Assembly (NCBI GenBank): GCA_036939755.1
Contig: JALLAZ010000993.1
Coordinates: 1-10,842, forward strand
Reading direction: 5' to 3'
DNA from: Stephanodiscus triporus
Lineage: Eukaryota > Bacillariophyta > Thalassiosirophyceae > Thalassiosirales > Thalassiosiraceae
Length of the DNA: 10,842 nt
Below are positions 1 through 6,427 of the stretch, one piece after another. The notes beneath the pieces were generated by a model. The model was not told where the DNA came from. It worked only from the letters and a program-made list of their open reading frames with translations, and searched no databases. The first letter of the stretch is position 1. Each line of letters begins with the position of its first letter. The translations under genes were made by a program, and so were the position numbers.

Positions 1-245
1 ATGAGGGAATCTGTACATTTATTACCAAATAATTTTAGACACCATCCCAACAATTGGATAGTACATTTTCATTATGTACCAGAAAAGTCAGGGTACCATC
101 CGAAAAAAGAGATGGTACAAATTCGTCGGTGGTCTTTTTTTAGAGGCTCGCGCCCCAAAGCCCCAAGGCGGCAGTCAAGAAGAAGGAGGCGAAGCCGAGC
201 ACGACGCAGTAGACGCGGCTCAGCCTTGAGGATACAACCTCGGCA
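1..245. promoter_or_regulatory. 5' flank of the PP2C gene
   Basis: This AT-rich flank turns GC-rich after about position 145 and precedes the phosphatase ATG, so it is probably promoter and 5' UTR. A reading frame is open from base 1 to 249, but its product is mostly Arg/Ser low complexity in the second half and has no recognisable domain, so I do not call it a gene. The one structured element is a perfect 8-bp inverted repeat (GTACCATC / GATGGTAC, 93-100 and 111-118) with a 10-nt spacer. No clear TATA box or initiator was recognised. The promoter role is inferred from position only. Confidence 0.35.
93..118. repeat. 8-bp inverted repeat upstream of PP2C
   Basis: GTACCATC at 93-100 and GATGGTAC at 111-118 are perfect reverse complements separated by the A-rich spacer 101-110. 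It could form a small hairpin or act as a dyad protein-binding site about 130 bp before the start codon. The symmetry is seen directly. The function is unknown. Confidence 0.5.
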
Positions 246-3200
246 ATGACTGGCGGATCTCCTGAGCGGTCGTCCGATGGACCGCCGTCGACTAAGACGA
301 CGACGTCGGATCCCACCCCTGTCGCCGCTGGAGGCGGCGGCGACGGCGGCGACCCGCCGTCCCATCGGGAGACGACGGGCGATGCCACTGCCGACGTCCC
401 CGATCATCCCTCCTCGACCCACGAGACGATGGACGTGAAGTACGATGCTTCGCCTCCCGCGGTGGTTCGTTCTCTTTCGGTGAGTTCATATTGTCATAAT
501 TGCGGTTTTTTTTTTGCTTCCCCAACGATATTGGATTTATGGGCTTCGGGGACGACTCTTTTCGGGTTGTTGATTATTTTTCTCTCCGAGTGGAGTTGTC
601 GCCTCGCGGTTTCCCCCGTCATCTCCAACGCTGAATTCGACTACGTTAATCCATCTTCATCGTCGTCCGCTGTCGCTCATTCTCAGACGACTAGCGGCAC
701 ATCCAACAACGACGACGACTACGGCGATGCCAACGTAGGAAAGATGCACGAATTCGTCCCTTCCGATCCCAGCGACCTTGGTAGCCCGTTTGTCACTTCC
801 TGCCCGTCTCCCTCTGGCTCCAATTTATGCGGAGGATCCCAGGGTAGTAGGAGTCGATTCGCCGGCAAGCCGCACGCGTACTTCGCGAGCTCGGAGGAGG
901 AGAGCGAGGCCGAATTGGACGAGAGGGACTCGCACTCGTCGCGCGACGCGTCGAACAACAAAGACAGCTACAATTACGGCCGTGTCGCGGGGGGTCTCTC
1001 GAGGGGATCGATCGGCGTCAGGGCGTCGCATCATTCGCAATTACCGACGCCAATGCGGGCGAAGACGATGGTTCCCCCAAACAATCGTGACGCGACGACG
1101 ACAACGATGATGACGAGGGACACCGGCGGTCGCGTGGCCGTTGGGCTTTCCGCCGCTGGGGTGCAGTTGGACGTCGCCCAGGTCCCCCCCTTGGTCGCTC
1201 CAGCGCTCCGGAATAAGCGCGTTCGGAGGAAGCACCGTCACAGGCACCTCCCTCGTGGGCTCCCTGTGTTCCAGGATCCGCGATTTTGCATGTGGACATC
1301 CACCCACGACGCCAACGCCCCCTCCGAGGATCGGTATTCGAGCCTGGTCAACGTCCTGCTGAGGCCTCCCAAGATCCCCCAGGACGGGGGCGGGAGCGGG
1401 AGCAAGAGAGAGAAGATGGGAATCGGGAATAACAATAACAGCAATGCTGCGAGCGCGGGGAAAAATGTGGGTGGGACCAAACGTGTGGGCGCCGGATCAA
1501 AATCCGGGAGCAGCTGCGTTGAGGGTGTCGCGTCCGGGGAGGACGAAGAAGCCTCGGCGCCCAACGCCGGCAATAATTCAACCGCAAACGCCACGTCTCA
1601 CGCCAATAACCTCAGTCGCGTCCGTCCAAGCGAAGACGATCCCGGGCACGACGAGGAGAACAATTCCCTCATTCGTCTATCCCTGTGGTCGGTGATCGAC
1701 GGCCACGGCGGGGGATGCGTGGCCACCTACGCTGCCGAGGTGCTTCTTCCCCACATCGCCGCGTCGGTGGCGCGCGCGCTGAAATCGGACATAGTCGACA
1801 GGGGTGTTTGCAACGTCAACGGTCAGCTCCGCGATGCTAACGCGTTGGATTTGGACGGCTTGATCCGTTCCAGCGATCGCAGCAGATACGTTGGTAAGTG
1901 CCAGGTACGACAGAGGGAGGCGGGGATCGACGTGGTGAATCCCAATTCGATACACTACCGCAGTCCAAACGAGGACAGCGAAAGCGAGGGTGACATTGGA
2001 GCGGATCACGAGGAAGGGATTACGCGCGGACCTCGCGTCGATGCTGGCATTAGGAGTGAGAGTGAATCTGAGGCCGAGAGCGAAGCTCCAGTGAGTGTAG
2101 CGAGCAGCCTGTTGCCGGGTAATCCGATGTGGACGCACGGCAAGAGCGTGAGCTCCGTGAAAGCTTCCCTGAAGACGAATCTAAGTTCCGCCACGCAGCA
2201 CGGGCCTGTGGGGACTCACTCCCCCGCCGAGGTGGCAGCCCTTTCACGGGCTGTCACCGATTCGTTTTTGGCTGTTGATGAAGGGTGGATTAACTCAATC
2301 GATCCCGTGACTACGCATCAGACGTCGTGCGTGTCAAACGGCCGATGGAATGCAGGCGCGTGCGCCTTGGTGGTATTTACTGTACAGCGATTGGATTGGC
2401 GTCGTTTCTCAAGCGTCGATCGCGAGCCGCACCATCGCAAAAGCGGCTTGAGCGGATTCGATGACACCTCTCACAACAAGGATGCAGCGCGTCGACGGAA
2501 GTTGGATCGCGGTAAGAGCATTGGCTCGTTGAGCACGTTGAGCTCTACGTCGTCAATTACCACCGAGGCGAATATCACCGAAAGCTTGATGGTCGAAGCG
2601 GAGCATGATGACGTGTCAGACATATTCGATCAGCGTCGTCGTTGGAGGACGATGGATCATGACATGGACTTTCCGCATCATCAGGAGGGAGCCTTCATCG
2701 GCACGCCCGCGGGATGCGATTGCCATTATTACTATCCACATGACGCCATGTTGTACACAGCACACGTGGGAGACTGCCGTGCAGTTATGCTAGGCAGTGC
2801 CCCTCCACGTACCATAAAGGTCCCACCCGACGGTGATTCTAGTCTGAGTTTGGATCACGCTGATATAAGCGAGGATGAAAGCTGCAGTGAAACTATTGCC
2901 GACGAGATAAGTTCGAGTGAACACGATTCGGACAGCAGTGGAGATATGATGGAGGATGATGATCATTTCGTAGCCACTGGTGCCACTGGTTTGAGTACGC
3001 GCGACCTGGGGTTTGTTCGACGGAAATCTAAACGTCAACGTCGTAGTGAAAAGTCTGCAAGCGAGCCGCCATTCGTGCCTCTTCCGCCATTGAATCGACT
3101 GGATTCGTCGAGCGAGGAGAGTGCCGTAGAGAGCGACGATTCGGCCTCCACAACATCGCAGGAACCTATTCCCTTGGTATTTGGACGACCACCATTGGAC

Positions 3201-4415
3201 TTCAACAACCTTTCGGAGGAGGAGAAAATGTCTGAGACCGAGGATGAGGATGAACTCATTCGGAGCGTGCGTTCCGGTTCACCTACGCAGATGGACCGTC
3301 TACCGTCGCCCACCCAGCTGGTTGCAGATCCGGTTCATCCGCCCCCGTTGCCGCTCAGCTTGCTCATGCGTCCCATCGATTTAACGACAGATCATTCCGC
3401 ATACAATCCAGCGGAGGTCAATGCGGTCTTGCGTCGATGTAACAACGCTCCCAAGGCGATATCGTCGGCATCGAGCGGCGGCATCAAACGTGTTGCGGGT
3501 TCGCTAGCCGTAACGCGTGCGTTGGGGGACGCCTATCTCAAAACGCCTCGTCTATCCTTTTTCCCGTACAAGCGGCACGCACCATACATAACCGCGCGCC
3601 CCGAAGTCAATTGTCGTGTTTTGACGAAAGGTGCCGATCGAATACTCACGTTGGCATCCGACGGCGTGTGGGAACGTGCAAGCGGGGACGAAGTGCTGCG
3701 CTGGGTGAGGAATTTTTACAATTCGGAGATCGCGTGGATGAAGGAAAAGCCTATGTATGATATGGAAGACGAGCAGTTAGCGAATGAAGGAGAAATGTTG
3801 GAAAGCGGCATGTCCGTTGGTGGTGGCAGTACCAGTGGAGAGAGAAGCAGCGAGGATGATGCAAGCACAGACCAAAGAAAGCCTACTAGTTTGAAGACTC
3901 CAACCATTGTCGAAACAGGCAAAACAACTAGCGATGACGACGCTGCCGTTCTGGTCCATGTCAATGATGACAAGCTAGGAGAATCTGATGCCATTTCAGC
4001 ATCCCAGACATTGGCAACCAAGATCACTGCCAATGAAGCGACCGCACCGGTAAAGGTTTTGAAGCGCAAACACTCAGCAATAGCCAAACATACGGACATA
4101 ACTTCCGTCGATAACTATACATCCTCCCACTCTGGCAGCACAAATTCTCCCCGAGGACGCGGTGTTGGAGTGACGAAAACTGCCTCACGACGCCACCGAC
4201 GCTCATTTTCCGCACCGACAGTGGCGGACGTGATTGTACGCAAGGTATTGAACAAGGTTCGCAAGACACGGAATATATCGACTTTGAGTATGTTGATGTC
4301 GTTGCCGAAGGGGAGGGCAAGGAGGTCGAAACATGACGATATTACAGCGATGGTGGTGGATTTATCAGTGAGTTCAGTAAATTTCTTTCTCGGTTTTTTA
4401 TTCAATATGCGATAG
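246..4415 (+). CDS. Large PP2C-family (PPM) Ser/Thr protein phosphatase with long insertions
   Basis: This is a metal-dependent protein phosphatase that hydrolyses phospho-Ser/Thr. The open frame gives 1389 residues, whereas a PP2C domain is usually 250-300. Core motifs occur in the right order: EDRY (361-364), DGHGG (485-489, metal Asp485), GACALVVFTV, VGDCRAV (about 841-847), LTTDH, the SLAVTRALGD block ending at Asp1095, LASDGVWE (Asp1139) and HDDITAMVVDL (1363 onward, Asp1364). All expected metal-binding acidic residues are present. The YLK...PYITARPEV stretch and the C-terminal RR-x-x-HDDIT block resemble plant clade D PP2Cs and PDP-type phosphatases. Spacing is inflated by about 300 residues between DGHGG and GDCRA, by about 190 before LTTDH and by about 180 before HDD; these insertions are acidic and Ser-rich and look disordered. 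The N-terminal 330 residues are also low complexity. The ATG at 246 has G at -3 and is the first good start. Candidate introns (480-590, 4368-4464) could shorten the protein and move its stop to 4477-4479. The gene converges with the membrane-protein gene downstream. Confidence 0.88.
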   Translation: MTGGSPERSSDGPPSTKTTTSDPTPVAAGGGGDGGDPPSHRETTGDATADVPDHPSSTHETMDVKYDASPPAVVRSLSVSSYCHNCGFFFASPTILDLWASGTTLFGLLIIFLSEWSCRLAVSPVISNAEFDYVNPSSSSSAVAHSQTTSGTSNNDDDYGDANVGKMHEFVPSDPSDLGSPFVTSCPSPSGSNLCGGSQGSRSRFAGKPHAYFASSEEESEAELDERDSHSSRDASNNKDSYNYGRVAGGLSRGSIGVRASHHSQLPTPMRAKTMVPPNNRDATTTTMMTRDTGGRVAVGLSAAGVQLDVAQVPPLVAPALRNKRVRRKHRHRHLPRGLPVFQDPRFCMWTSTHDANAPSEDRYSSLVNVLLRPPKIPQDGGGSGSKREKMGIGNNNNSNAASAGKNVGGTKRVGAGSKSGSSCVEGVASGEDEEASAPNAGNNSTANATSHANNLSRVRPSEDDPGHDEENNSLIRLSLWSVIDGHGGGCVATYAAEVLLPHIAASVARALKSDIVDRGVCNVNGQLRDANALDLDGLIRSSDRSRYVGKCQVRQREAGIDVVNPNSIHYRSPNEDSESEGDIGADHEEGITRGPRVDAGIRSESESEAESEAPVSVASSLLPGNPMWTHGKSVSSVKASLKTNLSSATQHGPVGTHSPAEVAALSRAVTDSFLAVDEGWINSIDPVTTHQTSCVSNGRWNAGACALVVFTVQRLDWRRFSSVDREPHHRKSGLSGFDDTSHNKDAARRRKLDRGKSIGSLSTLSSTSSITTEANITESLMVEAEHDDVSDIFDQRRRWRTMDHDMDFPHHQEGAFIGTPAGCDCHYYYPHDAMLYTAHVGDCRAVMLGSAPPRTIKVPPDGDSSLSLDHADISEDESCSETIADEISSSEHDSDSSGDMMEDDDHFVATGATGLSTRDLGFVRRKSKRQRRSEKSASEPPFVPLPPLNRLDSSSEESAVESDDSASTTSQEPIPLVFGRPPLDFNNLSEEEKMSETEDEDELIRSVRSGSPTQMDRLPSPTQLVADPVHPPPLPLSLLMRPIDLTTDHSAYNPAEVNAVLRRCNNAPKAISSASSGGIKRVAGSLAVTRALGDAYLKTPRLSFFPYKRHAPYITARPEVNCRVLTKGADRILTLASDGVWERASGDEVLRWVRNFYNSEIAWMKEKPMYDMEDEQLANEGEMLESGMSVGGGSTSGERSSEDDASTDQRKPTSLKTPTIVETGKTTSDDDAAVLVHVNDDKLGESDAISASQTLATKITANEATAPVKVLKRKHSAIAKHTDITSVDNYTSSHSGSTNSPRGRGVGVTKTASRRHRRSFSAPTVADVIVRKVLNKVRKTRNISTLSMLMSLPKGRARRSKHDDITAMVVDLSVSSVNFFLGFLFNMR
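480..590 (+). other. Candidate in-frame intron 1 of PP2C gene
   Basis: A strong donor (CG|GTGAGT at 480) is followed by a markedly T-rich stretch inside otherwise GC-rich coding sequence, then by an acceptor with a pyrimidine tract (TTTTTCTCTCCGAG ending at 590). The segment is 111 nt, phase 0, with no stop, so the frame stays open whether or not it is removed. If retained it encodes about 37 residues (79-115) including a strongly hydrophobic run, unlike the surrounding disordered sequence. A second in-frame acceptor at 685-686 (TTCTCAG) would give a 207-nt intron. Splicing is inferred. Confidence 0.55.
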
Positions 4416-4464
4416 AAAATGCTGAACACTATCTTTGCCCCCCCCCCCCCCCTGTCGCCTTCAG
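4368..4464 (+). other. Candidate intron 2 at the PP2C 3' end
   Basis: A GTGAGTTCAG donor falls at a codon boundary just after the conserved DDITAMVVDLS end of the phosphatase domain. The 97-nt segment contains a branch-point-like GCTGAAC, a run of 15 C and a CCTTCAG acceptor ending at 4464. Splicing would replace the unspliced hydrophobic tail with four residues (GFVS) and a TGA at 4477-4479. A second acceptor, CTTTTGCAG ending at 4509, would instead add eight residues and stop at 4531-4533. The donor shares its first nine bases with that of candidate intron 1. Confidence 0.5.
4438..4452 (+). repeat. C15 homopolymer
   Basis: Fifteen consecutive C residues lie just before the CCTTCAG acceptor of candidate intron 2, where they could serve as the polypyrimidine tract. 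Such runs are unstable in replication and sequencing, so the exact length may be wrong. Confidence 0.8.
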
Positions 4465-4479
4465 GGATTTGTCAGTTGA

Positions 4480-5244
4480 CTGATCCCTCTGACTGGGTCG
4501 CTTTTGCAGCCGATCAAACGATGCTTTGAATAAAATATACATTTACATGCCTTGCATGAACAGACGCACAACACAAATGGGTAGGAAAATTTTTGAGTCC
4601 GTGTTTGTTCGAAGGGCACTGAGGTCTCAAGCGCGAGCATCCAGTTTGCTGCGTTATATTGGCTGGACAATCACCCCATTCTTTGCATATGAATCATTGT
4701 CTACACATTACCATTAAAGAGACCCAGCTCTCATTGGCCTTCAGTTCTATTTTTGCAACAGTAGTAAATTCGTGTTGCACATTGATGTAACACTAGACAA
4801 GTACTCAGTTCCTTGAAATTCTAAAGGGACCCTAAACAAAAGGAGATGTGCTCATATATCTATTTGCATGCATTGCAATGGTAATCTTGTTATACAAGCT
4901 GCGATGTCCGCGCGGAGATGGCCGAGGCAGCAGGCACAATCTCTGACAATCGTTGTAGTTCAAACCAGTAGAAAAGCCAGTGACAAAGAAGTTAACATAA
5001 CGTGCAAAACATATTGGAAGAAAAATCTCGTATCAATGTTAGTTCGAGGAGGCTCGTCCATTTCTGTGTTTTTTGCTGTACAATCGCTCCATACACTGTA
5101 CACATGATTCGTCATTTACAACTCATTGGTGTAGTCCACTGATGCATGGTCGAAAAGTGTTCAGTTCAGTGAAGTTAATGTACTCATTTCGCCCAGTCAT
5201 TTCACAGTTGGATGTATGTACAGTATTGCATATGCATATCAGCA
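4480..5244. other. Intergenic spacer between convergent genes
   Basis: This AT-richer stretch lies between the phosphatase 3' end and the stop codon of the minus-strand membrane-protein gene, so it should hold both 3' UTRs. Short open frames occur (for example 4526-4717 and 4868-5107), but they lack domains and coding character. An AATAAA follows the phosphatase at 4529. A pair of sequences resembling RNA polymerase III A and B boxes lies at about 4919-4967, but no tRNA cloverleaf could be drawn. I see no other gene. Confidence 0.6.
4529..4534 (+). terminator. Candidate poly(A) signal of PP2C gene
   Basis: This is a canonical AATAAA hexamer 114 nt after the unspliced stop and 50 nt after the spliced stop of the phosphatase. 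Position fits a polyadenylation signal, but algal genes often do without one, so the assignment is tentative. Confidence 0.35.
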
Positions 5245-6174
5245 TCAAATTCTTGGAGTGTTTGAGGAATGCAAAGCCCTCCAAGCACTCATCAAAACCA
5301 AGCCGAACGGGATCTCTAACGGAATCAACTCTTCCCCGCCGCTCCCGACAGGACGATGCTGCGACACTGCCAACGCCAATGCGAAGGCGATCCTCAGACT
5401 GGACGTAGTCACGAACGTCGAGACGGCAAGCAACCCAGCAGCCCTGGGTCCTCCCTTATCCTCATAGTCCACCCCCGTCGGATCGTAGTGACCGTCCACG
5501 GCCGACGACAGAAATGCTCCATTGGCCAATCCGGCGAGGATCCAGCAGATTGAGAGCAATGCGCCCTCGTTCAAACTGGAGGGGATGTAGTAATAGTCAA
5601 GCCGATGCGTCACGAAGAAGGAGATGGAGGCCGATAGGTTCATCAAGAGAACAACGTCGTACAGCAAGAGGTTCGTATCGTCAATGTCGAGCGGTGGCAG
5701 GTTACGACGAAATGACAAGAACAAATTCCGTAGCCAACATCCTAAATAATGACCAAGAAGTTTCAGTCCCTTCGTCGATGAAGACCCCGGCGTGCTGGAG
5801 GGGGGTGGATTCGCATCCTTCGCCACCGAATCCAGCTGGGATGATTCCTCCTCCTCCTCTTGTGTGACGACGGTTTGAATCCCATCTTCAACAGACCTTG
5901 TTACGTCCCGATGTTCAGGCGGGTCGATACCCATCCCTACAAGCAGTGCCGTCGATGCTGCCCCGCGTATCCCGTCATTATAAATCACTGCTCGGGGAGA
6001 TGTCGTCGTTGAGACTGAGAATCCATGTATGCGACTACTGAGAAGAAAGAGAGATATAGCGACAGAACCCAGAAGTTCTCCTGAAGGAATTACCCCGACG
6101 TGAGTTGTTTTACCATATTTCCTCGCTTTTCTTGAGTTACGACGCATGGAGCGCGGCGGTGACAGCAGCAGCAT
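5245..6174 (-). CDS. Unidentified multi-pass membrane protein, probably plastid-targeted
   Basis: The frame encodes 309 residues from an ATG at 6174 with A at -3 (AACAATG). The open frame extends upstream only to a GTG, and a second ATG lies at 6147. A basic N-terminus is followed by a hydrophobic run (about 34-50) and then HG|FSV, with Phe52 directly after the likely cleavage site. This matches the ASAFAP-type bipartite plastid signal of diatoms, and the following Ser/Thr-rich stretch fits a transit peptide. A poly-Glu/Ser linker (about 100-130) leads to the membrane domain: helices near 170-188, 204-224 and 245-270, and a shorter hydrophobic segment near 286-300. Between helices 2 and 3 is a loop with DGHYDPTGVDYEDKGGPRA. 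I do not recognise the family. It converges on the phosphatase gene and diverges from the methyltransferase gene, with the transposon starting 38 bp upstream of its ATG. No introns are evident. Confidence 0.72.
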   Translation of the reverse strand: MLLLSPPRSMRRNSRKARKYGKTTHVGVIPSGELLGSVAISLFLLSSRIHGFSVSTTTSPRAVIYNDGIRGAASTALLVGMGIDPPEHRDVTRSVEDGIQTVVTQEEEEESSQLDSVAKDANPPPSSTPGSSSTKGLKLLGHYLGCWLRNLFLSFRRNLPPLDIDDTNLLLYDVVLLMNLSASISFFVTHRLDYYYIPSSLNEGALLSICWILAGLANGAFLSSAVDGHYDPTGVDYEDKGGPRAAGLLAVSTFVTTSSLRIAFALALAVSQHRPVGSGGEELIPLEIPFGLVLMSAWRALHSSNTPRI

Positions 6175-6211
6175 TGTTAGAGAGGTAAAACGCACTTGTG
6201 TGGGTATTGTC

Positions 6212-6330
6212 TTTTTCGGTCCTAGGACCGATTGGTCCCAATTTTTGCTTTGGGACCAATTGGTCCTAGGAAATTTGGCGGGATCACTATTTCTGCACTA
6301 TTGACCGCGGACAGGCCGTCATTGTTGGTG
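6212..6330 (+). repeat. Left terminal inverted repeat of MULE
   Basis: It matches the right end in inverted orientation in four blocks: TTTTTcGGTCCTAG, GGTCCCAATTTTT, TGGCGGGA, and CTATTGACC...GTCATTGTTG (6298-6327). The four differences in the last block are all transitions. This end also contains its own 21-bp hairpin. Similarity continues weakly to about 6340. Confidence 0.8.
6217..6270. repeat. Palindrome and 21-bp hairpin in the left TIR
   Basis: CGGTCCTAGGACCG (6217-6230) is a perfect 14-bp palindrome. It forms the start of a larger inverted repeat: 6221-6241 pairs with 6250-6270 with one mismatch in 21 bp and an 8-nt spacer. A strong stem-loop is expected in single-stranded DNA or RNA. 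It may be a transposase-binding array or arise from nested duplications of a GGTCC-bearing end motif. Confidence 0.8.
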
Positions 6331-6427
6331 GGGTACCTATTATGACCAGGGATAAAATTTATGGCGCACCTCGAATTGTGCTTTTATTCTGTTGCTGCTG
6401 AAGTTGGTATTTGTTGTTCTTATCATC

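Noticed and set aside
1..249. Open frame of 82 codons at the window start
   Set aside because: It overlaps the phosphatase ATG, encodes Arg/Ser low complexity in its second half, has no recognised domain and may simply be open by chance at the window edge.
1894..1899. GTAAGT donor inside the phosphatase frame
   Set aside because: A consensus donor is present, but I saw no T-rich intron-like stretch with a matching acceptor, and the frame is open throughout, so there is no need for an intron here.
4526..5467. Several 60-110 codon frames in the spacer and over the end of the membrane-protein gene
   Set aside because: They have no domains and poor composition, and those past 5245 are antisense shadows of the membrane-protein gene.
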